Shown here: positions 46,849-63,547 of the stretch, piece after piece | Layout of the letters: every line of letters starts with the position of its first letter | Numbering within the stretch: position 1 is the stretch's first letter | Assembly: GCA_905250115.1 (NCBI GenBank) | Contig: CAJNOI010000025.1 | Location: 670,697 to 734,696, forward strand | Direction: 5' to 3' | Origin: Adineta steineri | Lineage: Eukaryota > Rotifera > Eurotatoria > Adinetida > Adinetidae | Length of the DNA stretch: 64,000 nucleotides | Program-made: the position numbers and the translations under genes | The notes under the pieces: model-generated | What the model was told of the DNA's origin: nothing | Seen by the model: only the letters and a program-made list of their open reading frames with translations | The model's database searches: none

Positions 46849-48795
46849 ATGATGCTTACTATTCAATGGATTTTAGTTGTACTTTCATTCGTACATATTC
46901 ATGCAGCTGATGAATGTGCAGCTCCCGCAGATTGTAAGAATATGATTTTTTTTCATTAATATAAATCTTCTTTTTTTTTAATGTTTAGTCGTTATGTGTG
47001 ATTATATTCAATGTGCAAATGGACGATGTGTAGAAGATAAAGCAAGTTCGGAATGTTTTAAATGTGAATGTAGTGCTGGATACACAGGCCAATTATGTGA
47101 AATAGCAGTTGATTTAGCAAATTTATGTAGTCCCAGTTGTCAAAATGGTGGACAATGTCAACAAACTGCTCAAAATACTGCTATTTGTGTTTGTCCACCA
47201 GATTATACTGGCAGTCGATGTGAAACATCAATATTAGGTATAGATTTTTAAATAATAGAAACAACTTAAATCATTTATTATCTATTTTAGCTACACATCC
47301 ATGTATAACAATGCCAACAACTGTTTGTCAAAATGGTGCTACATGTACAAAAAATAATGCTGATTATCTTTGCAACTGTGCAGCTGGATGGTCCGGCCGA
47401 AATTGTCAAACTCAAGATAGTATGTTATTTGTATTCTGTAGAAAAAGTGAAAGTAATCTATTTTCATCTATAGCAATAGCTACATGTAATCCAAGTCCAT
47501 GTGGAGCACATGGTACATGTTTACAAGCTGTATTACCAGCTGGACCTATTATAATTTGTAATTGTGAAGCTCAATGGACAGGCAAATTCTGTGATGTCAA
47601 TATAGCTGGTAAAGATACTTTTATTTCATTTAGAAAAATTTCTATTGAATAAATTTAAGCAACAACAACAACAACAACAACTATGACAACAGCAACAATG
47701 ACTACACCATTATTTACTACTGCAACTATTTCAACATTAGTTCCAAGTAAAAAACATCGTTACATATATATTCACATATAAAAATACTTGCTTTTCTTTT
47801 ACAGTAACAGGTAGTTGTACACCAACCTCATGTCAAAATGGAGGTACATGCCATAGTCTTGGCAGCCAATTTATTTGTGTATGTACTGCACAATGGTCAG
47901 GACCAGTATGCAATGTACAAAATTTTATAACACCAACAATGACAACAATGACAACAACATCTACAACATCAACTACAACTATTTCAACATTAGTTCCAAG
48001 TAAAAAATATCGTTATATATATATTCACATACAAAAATACTTGCTCTTCTTTTACAGTAACAGGTAGTTGTACACCAACCTCATGTCAAAATGGAGGTAC
48101 ATGCCATAGTCTTGGCAGCCAATTTATCTGTGTATGTAATTCACAATGGTCAGGACCAATCTGTAATGTACCAAATTCAATAAATACAACAATGACAACA
48201 ACGACAACAACAACTGCAGTACCTGGTAAATATTTTTTTATTTTATATTTTGAGTTAATTTTTGTTTTCAAAGGTACTGATGCTTGCTCTCCAAATCCAT
48301 GTTTAAATGCTGGTGCATGTTATAAACATGGTAATGGCTTTGTATGTGTTTGTGCATCACAATTTACCGGTCCAACATGTGCAGCAGTTAAAACAACAAC
48401 ACCGGCAGTACCAACATTAAGTCGTATGAAATAATTTTTTATTTAACATACATATATCTATTATCGACATTTTTTTGTCTAGCTACAAAAACATGCGCAA
48501 ATGCACCATGTCAAAATGGTGGTACTTGTTATAGTACTGGTAATTCATATTTTTGTTATTGTGGTTCAGGTAGTAAATACACTGGTAATAATTGTGAAAT
48601 ACCTACTGCAATAATAGCAACAAGTATAAAATTATTTCTTTTAATTAAACAAACAATTATTATCTTTTCTTTTTTTTGTTTAAAGATTGCCCATTAAATT
48701 GTTCACCTGGTCAATGTATAAGCACTGGTAATAGTCTAAGTCCATACGCTTGTATGTGTAATGGTGCTATAACTCCAAATAAATGTTCAAAATAA
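46849..48795 (+). CDS. Secreted EGF-repeat protein
   Basis: Ten exons by GT-AG sites: 46849-46933, 46989-47237, 47291-47419, 47474-47608, 47660-47746, 47805-47999, 48058-48225, 48274-48420, 48483-48623 and 48686-48795. All introns fall in the same phase and the total is 481 residues. Exon 1 encodes the signal peptide. Then come eight EGF modules (CQNGGQC ... CVCPPDYTGSRCE type) and a final partial one, separated by Thr-rich linkers. No transmembrane helix is apparent, so it is probably secreted or matrix-associated. Exons 6 and 7, with the introns before them, are near-identical, showing a recent tandem exon duplication. Confidence 0.85.
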
Positions 48796-50274
48796 TTGAT
48801 GAAAAATAAAATTCAATAGACATATACTTATTTTATGTCTTTACAATAATCTTTTAAAAATGTCTTCAAAAAGTTTTTTTTTGAAATAAATATTTTATCT
48901 ATGAAATCTATTTAACGATACATCAGAACAACAAGGTCATTTACGATTCCTATCATTTCAAAACAAAACAAAATATAAATAAGTACATGAAAATTTAGTT
49001 ACAAATTTCTTCAATGACAATGTTAATATATTGACACTGATTTTATCAGCAATACTATATAACGTGATAATTTAAAATGATTTTGTTAATGAATACTTAT
49101 CGACAAAAAAAATATTGTGAAAAACATATACACGAAATACTTTCATATGTGTGATACCAAAGAATCATAGATCTATCAGCTATAGTATTGTTACAAAAAA
49201 TATAATTCATCGTACATGACTTGGAGGACAGTTTACCTATATGTAGCAATGAAACTGTCATATAAAATATTCGATAAATATCTTTGTTGACAGTATACAT
49301 GTGATTAATGAGATAGGTGTAAGTTGCATATTTCTCTTCGATTGAATCAGTCTACCACATGATATACACATACCTATTACCTTTAACAAGCTACCAATTG
49401 ATGAAAATATTATTGATCTATTGTTTCTTTCAGTATCCTTGATGTATAAGAACGAATAACATAAATTTGATATGATCAGGTGTAAACATATTTTCGATTG
49501 AAATTAAAATAAAAATAAAATATTTGGTTATCGAACATTCATTTAAATAATACCTCTATTATTAGAATTATTACGGAGTATAATTGTAGTTATTTGATAT
49601 ACTCTCCACAAGGAATAGTTGGTTATTAGATCTTATGTTATTTTGATACAAAAAAAATATTAGTTCTGTATTATCTTGCTTTCTCTAACAGTTTCAGTCG
49701 CAATAGAGTATGATTACGATACGTATATATCTATATTATTTTGATATGTGACTATATAAAAATCATTGACTATATAATTATATGTATGTGTCTATATTTC
49801 ATATGAAAATTTCAATTACTATTTTGATTAAAAAAAGTATCTTCCTTTTTTTTTTCGTCTATCGTTTAATTTTGACTTCTATTACATAAATAAGAAGTAC
49901 ATAAATCAAATGTAATATGTTCCAAATATAATGTAATTGCGCACCGGTTATTTTTTCGCATGCAATCATTAGTTTGAATAAATGACTCTATTACGACATG
50001 CTACTGCCAAGCTATAAAGACATTCTCTTCCTTACACGACTCCCTTTTTTCTCTAAACATATCAAGACATGCCTATTTGCATGTTTTTTTTCTCTACCTC
50101 TCGTGATATGATAATTATTTCCTTTTTTTTCTTTCTTATAAAATACGAAAATCAAATGCACATAACTCATATACAATCAGTCATGCGTATTAGAAAAAGA
50201 ATAATATTTTACTGTAGCATAGTAATAATAAATATTTCTTTGAAAGTAAAAATCAAAACGGGAAAACAGGAAAT
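48796..50274. other. Intergenic
   Basis: AT-rich with no reading frame or repeat I can support; an AATAAA-type signal follows the EGF gene stop (near 48805). Confidence 0.5.
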
Positions 50275-51877
50275 ATGAACGATACATCTCATACTAATGA
50301 ATTGATACATTTACGACAACATATCATATCACAATGTGTTTGGAGTGATACATATAGTTCATTAAAACATATTCTTAAACGAACAGCAAATCAATTACCA
50401 TTACTTGTATCATTTACTAAAGATAATGATGAACAAGATACACCAAATAATGATCAAATTGAACAACCAATATTTTTCTTTGATAGAACTGTTTCAAATA
50501 AAATTTTATATACACCATTAAGACAATCATCAAATGATCCGGATAATCAATTTGAAGTTTATCCACATCATTGTACTTTTGCTACAACAGAATTATTTAA
50601 AGGTTTATTTGAATTTGTTATAAATGGACAACGTTCTAGTCGAATATTTACAAAACTAGAACAATTAGTGAAATATGCAACAACTAATAAACATTCCGTT
50701 GTATTTATGTCAAGAGATCGAGTACAATGTTATTATCTTGAACCAAATTCTTCGAAATGGAAAAGTAAACAATATCCACAAGGTTCATTTTTTCATGCTC
50801 AACGTATTCATCGTCCATCCGACTCAACAAATAATAGCAGCAATCAAAAAATGAATAATCATTATCTCGAATGTTTAGATGAAGAAGGTTATAATATATT
50901 TCTAAAAATGAATACAACTGGTCGTTTCTCACTCATTGCTACATCACCCGATCAACAACAAAAACAACCCGAAATATTTCTTCATTCTACTCAAACAACA
51001 AATATTGGTCAATTAATAAAAACTTTAACATTTCATAATAATAATAATTGTATACGTCTTGTTCGTGGTTCAGTTCCACATAATTTTCAATGTCAATATT
51101 TACAATTAGTACGACAACATACACATGATGTATTAGTTGGTTTAACAGAAGAAAATCTTGTTATTGAATGGAATTTAGAAAGTCATGCACCATGTCGATA
51201 TGCAATTAATTTAAATGATATTCTTAATAAATTATCTGGAACATCAGAAGAACAATTACTTGAAAGTTATATGGATGATGCACGAACAAATTATCGAGAA
51301 CATTTTCAATATGATATGCAACTTATTTCAACAAAAGACTGGGCAGCATTTTTTCAATATTGGAAATGGACAGGTGATATTCATCAAACAGATAAACAAG
51401 AAAAAAATATACCTTATCAAAGTCGTCATCGATTTCATCTCGTTGCTTCGATACAAGTATGAAAAATAAAAAAATGTTTTTCTATTTAGATTAAAAAAAA
51501 CAAATTTGTTTTTTCGGTTTTAGGATCTTTCCAATGATCCAGAAACACTTTCTTCTGAATTTACAAATAATATTCATCAAAATTATCGTCGTCGAAATTC
51601 TCAATTATTCAGTGAAAATCAGCATAAACATATGAAAAAACCATTAACTAATAAACAACGATTATTTTTATCGGAAATGTCTAAACTTCTATCAACATCA
51701 CATCGTCATAGAAAAGAACGAATGTCATTACCAAGTACAAAACCACAAAAATTGTTAATAACCAATAATGAAACACCTTTTGATGATAGTATATATGATT
51801 CAAATCAACATCCACAACCGACAATAACTATTACTAAAACTAATTCAACAAAACATAATGCCCGACGAACACAATGA
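50275..51877 (+). CDS. Conserved protein with possible CABIT-like domain
   Basis: Two exons, 50275-51456 and 51524-51877, with a 67-bp intron in phase 0; 511 residues. The first exon is a globular region with LKHILKRTANQLPLLVSF near the start and CLDEEGYNIFLKMNTTGRFS in the middle. The latter resembles the conserved part of CABIT domains (THEMIS and GAREM families), but the match is by eye and weak. The second exon is basic and low-complexity (Arg, Ser, Thr, Gln). No signal peptide or membrane helix is seen, so it is likely cytoplasmic. Alternative: an unrelated lineage-specific protein. Confidence 0.65.
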
Positions 51878-52075
51878 AAAAGAAAGAAAAAGAAGACGAA
51901 GAGGAATAATATTTATGTTAATTTTTTAATGTGTAATAAAGAAATGTGTCAATGACATAAATGTTTTTTGCACTCTATCTCTCCTCTCTCTGTCTCTCTT
52001 TCTCACACACTCATTTATTAATCAGCACGCATGTACTATATATAAGAGAGAAAAAAAAAGTCCTATTCATATCGA

Positions 52076-53392
<1,317 letters not shown>

Positions 53393-54251
53393 TTGAGGTA
53401 TATTTATATAGATTGTTTAATAAAAAAACATTTTAAGAATGAGAAGAAAAGAAGAATAGATCTAAAATTAGTTAAGAAAAAAAACATACATATCGTTTTT
53501 TCCTATTTTTTTTTTTGTTAAATATAATAATCTATGAATGTCTTCTCCATCTCTCGAACATTTCCGTTTGTGACATTTTTTGTAATATATTACAATTAAC
53601 ATTTTCTTTTCCCTTCGTCATCACCACAGATACAACCTCAATGACTAGAGGAAAAAAAGACGAAGAAAAAGAAGAAGAAGAAGATAAAACCATCTCTCGG
53701 AAATAATATTACTACTAGTCTTTTATAATAAATTAAGTGATTCTTTAGGAAATGCTTTCTCATATATGAAAGAATAGAAGAAAAATTTTTAAGGTTTATT
53801 TATATGGATATGTACGAAAAAAAAAATAAGAAGCGATTCACTGAAACTGTCATTCAACTAACAATCGTAAAACTACACACATATTAAAAAAAGAAACTAT
53901 GTATAGTAAACGAACGTAAGTTAAACAAAAGGGATAAATTGTTCATCATTTGTGCTTTTTTTTTTCTTCGTTTCATAGACAGATAGTGAGAGAAGCAAAA
54001 AAAAATAATGTAACAAACACACACACACACACACACACAGCAATTGAATCTCGAGATGAATGAATAGCATTCAAAATGCGCATTTTCTTAACTGGACATA
54101 AAAAAAAGGAAAATTTTACCTAAGAATTTTCAGCTTTATGTTTAACATTTCGCCTTAGAAAAAAAAATGTGGCATGTATACAATATAGTCTAAGAAAAGG
54201 AAAGTAATGAACTTTTAGTTTTTGTTTTTTTTCGTTATACTCAAAGATAAA
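53393..54251. other. Intergenic between PP2A copies
   Basis: Low-complexity AT-rich DNA with a CA microsatellite at 54017-54039. The frame at 53515-53706 is low-complexity (Lys/Glu run) and not called. Confidence 0.5.
54017..54039. repeat. CA dinucleotide microsatellite
   Basis: About eleven AC units in a row. Confidence 0.9.
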
Positions 54252-55888
<1,637 letters not shown>

Positions 55889-56419
55889 TCTTTTGTTTTT
55901 AATTAAAATCTATCTGAAAAATTTTCATATGGAAATATATATCAATGGTATTTCTATTGACTTATGATAGAAGTAAACAAAGGTGTAAACGAATGAACGA
56001 GAAATATTTTTTTCTTTTAATATGACAGTGTTTCACCATTGGATACTTGTATAAGTCTTTCATTAATTTAAAAATATCGAATAAGAACAAGAAAAAGTTT
56101 AACTTAGTTTCTAAATGTATTTTTATGATTATTATAATTATTTCCATAATAATAATAGATGTCGCTAATATAATACCTAATTAACATAATTAAAATCTAC
56201 TTGAATTATCAATAAAAATACTTTCATTTTTTAAATTTAACATTATTTTAATTTTATAAACAATATACAATGAAGACTGTCATCGTAACAAATAGAATGA
56301 TATCGATCAATGGTTTCCACTCAATGAACCGCTTGCGGCCATAATAAGCAAGCTATATTTATTTTCAACATCCGTTGCATTATTATTTCAGTCATCTTCA
56401 CAAAAGAACAGTAGTTGTA
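55889..56419. other. Intergenic, divergent promoter region
   Basis: Lies between the divergent PP2A copy 2 and the SPATA6-like gene, so it probably holds both promoters. No specific motif is called. Confidence 0.4.
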
Positions 56420-58279
56420 ATGGCAACAGCAACGAGAGATTATAGATATGCGGTTGAATTTAATGTTCATGCCGTTGATGCACCCGGTACTCGTTTAATT
56501 AAGCAAGGTGATATTTATGTTAATATATGTTTATTGGGTATGCATAAACAAACTCGATTAATGCCATCATACTTACCAATGCATACGGATCAAAAACTTT
56601 ATTTTGATAAGGTAAATTTAATTTTAAATTGAAAAAAGAACAACAATAACAAAATATTGATATGTATAGGTTTTTAAATTCTGTTATGAAGCAGATGATG
56701 TTATTCAACGACTTGAACGTAGAAATTCTTTTGTTTTATCTTAATAAATAGAATTTTTTTGCTTTTTTCAAAACTAGGTGAACATATTCTAATTGAATTA
56801 ATTCAAAAAGATTTTCCAACACCTGTTCTTTTGGCTAGTTATGAAGCTTGTGCTAAAGATTTTCTTTATCCATACTCATGGGAACGTATTGAATATACTG
56901 GTTTACGTCGTTATGTTCTTCTTAATCGAACAATTGATTTTCCAGGTATTTCACCTAGTTTTGAATTTAGTACGAGTCCAACTGTTGATGATGTTACTGG
57001 TGTTCCATTATCATCATCAACAAAACTTAATCGACAAACAAAATCTGTAAGATTTTCTTATAACAAAAACAAAAAAAACTTGTTTTGTTCATAGATCAAA
57101 CGATCGAAATCACCATCATTAAGACCATCATCTTCATTTACAAATCGGTAACTCATTTTTTTTTCAAACTAATAATGTATATGATTGAATAGATCTGGAT
57201 TTAATAATTCGGGTAACTTATCAAGTTCAATAACATCACATACAATATCCTCTGCAGTCAAAAATAATTATGGTCAACGTGAAACACAAGAAAAATTACG
57301 TGAATTAGCTGTTGATACAAGTATTAATCCGATTCTTGCTCTTGATAAAACAAAAGGACGACCACCATTTGTTGTACGACATGTAAGAAAATTTTGACTT
57401 ATTTTTTCTCTATTTCATAAAAAAGAAACGAAATTATTCTATAGGTTACTAATGATCTTATTGGTCGTAAACCAAAATCTCATGCTGTACTCAAGGATAA
57501 CTTAGTTGTTAATGATTATACATTATCTCGACCTGATACTTCCACGTCATTACAAGTGTACGATCCTAGTCTTAGTCGTACTCAATCACTTTCTCCTGTT
57601 CTTGGCCGAAGTATGGCTACAGTAGCAAGACGAAGTCGTTCACCATCACCATCTCGTCGCTCACCATCACCAACTCGCCGTTCGGCATCACCATCTCGTC
57701 GTTCGCCATCACCTCGACGACATTCATTAACTGATTATGATGATTATATCGGAAATATTGGTAAGATATTCTATATTGTTTTTCATAAATAATTTGCAAA
57801 TAAAAGACAAAATTGTTTAAATTTATAGATTATAAAAAAGAAAATTAGACTGAAAAAAAAATTACATTTTTGTAGCGTACATTTATTAGGTAATTTTTTG
57901 TTGAAAACCTATTGTAATTGTGCTTCCTTAGTAGTTGTGCTCAATCTTCATAAATATATGCTTTCAAATTGATAATCCCTCTTTTTTTTTTGTTCATTCT
58001 TAGATGCATATATCAGCAGTCCACCGCGTTATACATTGAGTCCAACATTACATCGTGGATCATTTCGTTATCGTTATGGCTATTCACCAGCAACTGATCT
58101 TAGTGACAAGGTTATTCATACTCTTCATCGTAATCTTGATCACTATGTAAGTAACATTCTGTATTTTTTTATAAAATAAAAATAAAAATTTCCTTTAGGC
58201 TGCTGAACCATGGCTTCGTTATTATGGGTCTTATGCTTATCCATATCCGTATGGTTATATAGTTAATGATTTACTCTAA
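56420..58279 (+). CDS. SPATA6-like protein
   Basis: Eight exons: 56420-56611, 56670-56718, 56778-57046, 57095-57147, 57193-57382, 57445-57760, 58004-58146 and 58199-58279. They join in frame to 430 residues. The N-terminal 150 residues resemble the SPATA6 domain (GDIYVNICLLGMHKQTRLMP, FDFPGISPSFEFSTSP-type ending). The C-terminal half is Ser/Arg/Pro-rich (RSPSPSRRSPSP) and ends in a Tyr-rich tail. In mammals SPATA6 builds the sperm neck and binds myosin subunits. In an asexual bdelloid without males this role could not apply, so a centriole or cilium-base role is a possible alternative. Confidence 0.8.
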
Positions 58280-60135
58280 AAACAAAAATTAACGATTTCT
58301 ATACAAGATTAGAACTATACATATTTATCTTTAGATTAGGTCATGTTAGTTATGAATTCCATTCCTTCTTTTCTTTTCGTTTATTTTACGATGCCTTTCA
58401 CTCCATATAACTCAGGTTTGCTTTGCATAGACATACAAAGAAAAACAAAAAAAAGAAACAATTTCTTTTTTCTTTTTGCTTTTAAACAACATATAATGCA
58501 TCTTATAATGTCATGATCAATTTAAAGAGAAGAAAAAAGACGAGTATAATACGTTTTTTCTCTCTCTCTATGCATTGCAAACACATAGTTATTCTAAAAA
58601 TATTTTGCTTTTGTTTCAAATGTATATGAATACATCAAAGTGCCTATTTTTTTAATAATCCTATATAAACAGAAATTAAAGATCTAGGGAAATATATTGA
58701 TGATGTGATAATCTATGCCTTTTTTATTCTTGTATTTTTTTATGAAATGAATTTTTTGTTTTTTTTCTAATAATTATTTGAATAAATACGGTTTCTGTTG
58801 ATGCATTTCGGAAAGTATAACGTTATTGAATAACGATTAGAATATTATTCAGTTAAATAATAAAGTACCGAATATCAATTTGAAAGAAAGAAATACGCAT
58901 TATCTAAATACAAGTGTTATATATGCATATTTGCAGAATTCATCTAGGGATTATGACTAAGAAAGTACATTAAAAATGGATTAGTAATTCTTCCATTAAT
59001 CTTTTTCCTTTAAGGCTTCTAAAAACATCTTTAATGCGTTAAATTAATGTGTATTGTAATTGTAAATATTGTTTAGAATTTATAGGTATTCCATTTTATT
59101 TTTGTCTAGCACACCCTCGTTTTCCGAAATGCAATTTTATAACTGTATCAAATTTATTTAGCTCGTCACATGCTGAAATAAATGAGAAAATTGTTTCTTT
59201 TTGTATAATTGCTTGATTCTATATTTTAATGAAGATCTATTTCGAAGAATCTTCAAAACAATTCATCGTTTATTTTGTATATTAAAATATAATTTCTATT
59301 CTCGTATTCAAATTTTGGAATTTAGTGACTATGATTTGATTAAATGTCAGATATATGAAAGTCTACAAATTCTATTCTATCCTCACTTAATTTTTTTAAT
59401 AGACTGGTGATTAAAAGTGAAAGAGTGTATTTTTGTTATTCTAATCTAGATGATTTTGTTATCACGTAATAAACTCATTAGAAATGATAAAATTCAAATA
59501 CGACTTATTTTTACATTCAACCTCATTAATTTCATCTTCTACTGTATGCCACTTATCTTTCTCTCGCTTATCAATTTCGTATTAACCTATATAATCGATT
59601 GCTCGATGTGCTTTCATAAGTATTATTAGTATCATACAATTATCAACCGAAAATTATACGATTAACTTCGTGGTAAGTATAATAGATTGTCAATCAGTAT
59701 ACAAGTTTGATTGTAGATAAAATTATGATTTACATTAGAGTTCACTCATAGTTTAATTTTCTAGTTAAAGTAATCAGAAAACAGTTTTTGTGCATTGAAA
59801 TTGCTATAATTTCAGAATGATTTTTTTGATATTTTGTCTATTCTTTTAAATAATAACCTTGCGTTTTATACAGACTAAAGAATGCCTCTAGTTTTAATGC
59901 ATTTGATTAAAACTTGCAAATACTTTTATGAAAGAATTTTTTGTATTCTATAGCATCTAATTATAAACGTTGTATATAATTATTTTTTCTAAAAATCACT
60001 TGAGATGTTAGTATTGTTTTGAGAGTAAATATCTTTATTTGTCATTTATGATTGAATAGTAAGACTATTTACTTTACAATCTTTAACTAATTTGACATGA
60101 TTTTGATTTAGAAAATGAGTGAACAGAGTTGAAAA

Positions 60136-60309
60136 ATGGAACAAGGACAAATCCAAGCAACCATTAATTTACAGTGTGATGGTCAAGAATCAAAGCAAGG
60201 TCAGGTAGAATGTCAAACACAGGTTCAACATCAATCCATGTCGAATGATCAAACATCGAAAAATCAAAGTAATGAATCATTGGCATCGAAATCACAATCT
60301 TCGCATTAG
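60136..60309 (+). CDS. Short Gln/Ser-rich reading frame, 57 residues
   Basis: ATG to TAG with a polar composition (MEQGQIQATINLQ ... SLASKSQSSH) unlike the surrounding AT-rich noise, followed within 30 bp by an AATAAA-type signal. No recognised family. It could be a small protein or the last exon of an unseen gene. Confidence 0.35.
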   Translation: MEQGQIQATINLQCDGQESKQGQVECQTQVQHQSMSNDQTSKNQSNESLASKSQSSH

Positions 60310-60701
60310 ATTGTGATTCTTAAAAATGCAATAAAAGATAAAGTAATACATCATTATATTTCAATGTTTATAGCTAATATTTTCTTTATTTAGCAACAAG
60401 CACATACAATCAACATTGATTGTATTTTTTTGTTGTTATTGTTTACAAATAATAAAAAGAAGAAAACTAAGATAATTCTTAATAACTTGATGATAAAATA
60501 GTTTAGAAAAATACTAATTAATGTAGTAATATTAGCATGAATAAATTATCGCTAAGTCTATGTTTCATATTACAACTAATGAAAACAAACAACATCTATT
60601 GCACTATTGTAAACTAAAAGTATCAAAATACAAAACTATCAAAGTATTCATTTACGAGCAAAAACGATCTTTTATTAGAAGATAAATCAACAGAGCGAGG
60701 A

Positions 60702-60760
60702 CAAGTACCGCAAGTACAAGTACGATACTTGTACCTAAAGAAGGGTACTTGGTACTTATA
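60702..60760. repeat. TACTTG-rich short inverted repeats
   Basis: AAGTACAAGTACG followed by ATACTTGTACC and GGTACTTGGTACTT: several overlapping direct and inverted copies of a six-base core. Confidence 0.6.
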
Positions 60761-61477
60761 CACGAGAGATAAATACAATATATATTTTCGAAATAAGATT
60801 ATTGTATCAGATTATTATAATGTACTGATAGTTTACAACGTAATTTATTTAATATTCTCTCATAATATGTATTTATAATTATAACAGTGAGAATAAATAT
60901 AGTGAACGCGAAAGACATTGTATAATAAGATGAGTAAATGACATCAAACAATGATGTTTACATAACAATTCCATGTCTTCATCTGACAGATGGTTTTGAA
61001 ACTAACTCTTAGTTTCGATATACTTATATATTTCTTCTTCACTTTTTTATCAGTAGTTGTTTTATTTATTTTACTTTTTTTAAAATACATGCTTCCAAAC
61101 GGCTACACAATCTTACGGGTCTTAATTTTATGCAAGACATAAAATACGGTACTTAATTCAACTTTATTTCCAGGATAAGAAATATGCATAAATTTATAGT
61201 TAGAGCATTGAAACGACCTAGATCTTATAGTCGATCAATCCAGCATAACGCAAAACGGTCAAAGCTTAACAAAACCGACGTATTTTCATTACCAAATAAG
61301 ATATTATAGAATATATATAAGGAATACGTACAAATACTTGCGTTCTAGCTCTGTAAATCAATCATCGAAATAACATTGTATTTATAAAGAATATCTAATG
61401 AATCCAATAGTAGCCTAGAGTATTTTATTTCAACTAAACAAATCTTGTAAAACAAAATAACAAAATTTTCTAATAGT

Positions 61478-62782
61478 TTATATTTTTGGAACACGTTTTA
61501 AATTATAACCTAACCAAAGTGCAAATGAAAGTAGTACAAGTGAACCACTTTGATGTGCTGCAGCCATTGGAACAGGTACATGATATAAAAGTGTACCAAT
61601 ACCTAATGATGCTTGGAAGATAACCATAGCTGCAAGTAAATTTCTAGCTGTTGCTGCTCGTCGACCAAATTTAACTGAAAGTGAAGCTAATGAAAAAGCT
61701 AATACAGATGCTGTTGTTGTTAAACCAAGAACACGATGATTAAATTGAACAGCAACAGGATTTTCAAACATATTTCTATACCATGGTGATAATGCTGAAT
61801 ATTCTGGTGGTATCCAATGATCACCCATTTTAGGAAATGTTGGATAAACAAGACCAGCATCTAAACCAGCAACAAATGCACCAGCAACAACTGTAACAAA
61901 TATCAAAGATAATAAACCATGTACACCCATTGCCCAACCACGTGGAACACGTGTTGAAGAATAAATATCAGGTTTACTTAAATATCTTTATGGTAAAAAG
62001 AAAACAATAATAATAAAATATTTCATTCAATTAAATTATTTATCTTACTTAAAAGAATTCCATAGAAGACCTGAATAAAGAACAAATGCTGTACCAAGAT
62101 GTGCAGCTAATCTATATGGTGAAACACTTGCACGTCCATCAATTAATGTATCTTTATGTAAACCTGATTTAACCATATACCAACCTAAAGCACCTTGTGC
62201 TGCAATTAAACTACCAAATATGATAACACGTATTTTCATTCCTTTATCAAATAATCCACGATACCAAAACATACATGCAGGAAAAGCAAATATAAGTCCT
62301 GTTGCACGACCCCACATACGATGTGCAAATTCCATATAATAAATTCTTTTAAATTCATCTAATGTCATTTCACGATTCATTTGTTCATATTCAGGAAATC
62401 GTTTATAACGTTCAAATTCTTCTTGCCATGCTTCAGCTGAACGTGGTGGATTCATATCATTAAGCCAATGCCAATTTGTCATTGATAAACCACTTTGAGT
62501 TAAACGTGTTACACCACCAAGAACAACAGCACCTGCTGTCATACCTGCTGACCAAGCTAACCATAGACCTATACGTTGTTTTGCACCAGCTGAAAGTGTT
62601 GCTAAAAGAAAAGAATATAATAGCAATTTTTATTTTAAAAATTAAAATATCTTACGTGATAATGGTTTAATTGGAATTGTTGCTGTTGCTGATGATCGTT
62701 TAAATGCCAATTGAACATTTTTAAATAATCCAAATGATTGGCGATGATTACTAGCAAGATTAAATAATAATCTAGATGACAT
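61478..62782 (-). CDS. COX15: Heme A synthase (COX15), mitochondrial
   Basis: Exons 62782-62656, 62601-62049 and 61985-61478, separated by 54-bp and 63-bp introns, give 395 residues. The N-terminus (MSSRLLFNLASNHRQSF) is basic and Ser-rich, like a mitochondrial targeting signal. The mature part has paired hydrophobic helices and the family heme-ligand regions: AHRMWGRATG, FNHRVLG and AAHQSGS, plus GGVTRLTQSGLSM and PTFPKMGDHWIP. The enzyme oxidises heme O to heme A in the inner mitochondrial membrane for cytochrome c oxidase. Length fits animal COX15. Confidence 0.95.
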
Positions 62783-63250
62783 AACTTTCTAAACATTTAA
62801 TTTTATAACTATCAAAAGAAAAAATCTGTTACACAACATATACAATATCAATAAAATATTTTTTTTCGCTTATTATACAATTTAGCAATTAAAATATTCT
62901 TATAAGAAACTAATTAAATTCTATTTTTGTATATTTACATATATTATATAAATGAGAGTTGATTGTATCAGACGTTAATTAATATTTTCAGCTTAGGTAC
63001 AAAACCATTTTCAAGCTTACATGGATATGACATGCATGGTAAATATTGGAGCGACTACTCATACTACGACATCTATCATAATCAATCTAATACTTAAAGG
63101 AATCTATTTTTGGTTAATTTATTCACATAAACTTTGAAATGATAGTTCATCAAGTTTTATCTTATTAAACAATTTTTCATTCCATCCGAAATTCATAAAT
63201 CAAAGATGAAATACAAATCAAGATATTATAAGTTTTATGTTAAAATATTA
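62783..63250. other. Intergenic
   Basis: AT-rich promoter side of COX15. No gene seen. Confidence 0.5.
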
Positions 63251-63547
63251 AGCCGATTTATTAATTTATTCATCTATTTCTTTCCATTGAAATTCATCGT
63301 ATTCTAAAGCTAGTAGTTCAAATTGACGAATTAATCCTAAAAGATCATGTCTAATAAACAATGACATCAGTTCGAATATGTTTAGCTAATACGCCGAACT
63401 CTCATAAACTAGAAACATACTAATTATATCATATACGGTTATCAGAATATCATTTATTATTGAATTATTTAAAAAATAGTAAGTTTTAAAGTTAGATATT
63501 AGAATTATATTGTCACATTATAAATAACAAAGTTCTTATTGAATAAA

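Larger units (their letters stand above)
58280..61477. other. Long intergenic stretch
   Basis: AT-rich. Contains a small Gln-rich frame (60136-60309) and a TACTTG-rich block (60702-60760). The frame at 59201-59410 has AT-driven composition and no motif. Nothing else is supported. Confidence 0.5.

Noticed and set aside
54017..54039. CA run as another telomere-like block
   Set aside because: Pure AC dinucleotides without the CCC of the telomere-like blocks; an ordinary microsatellite.
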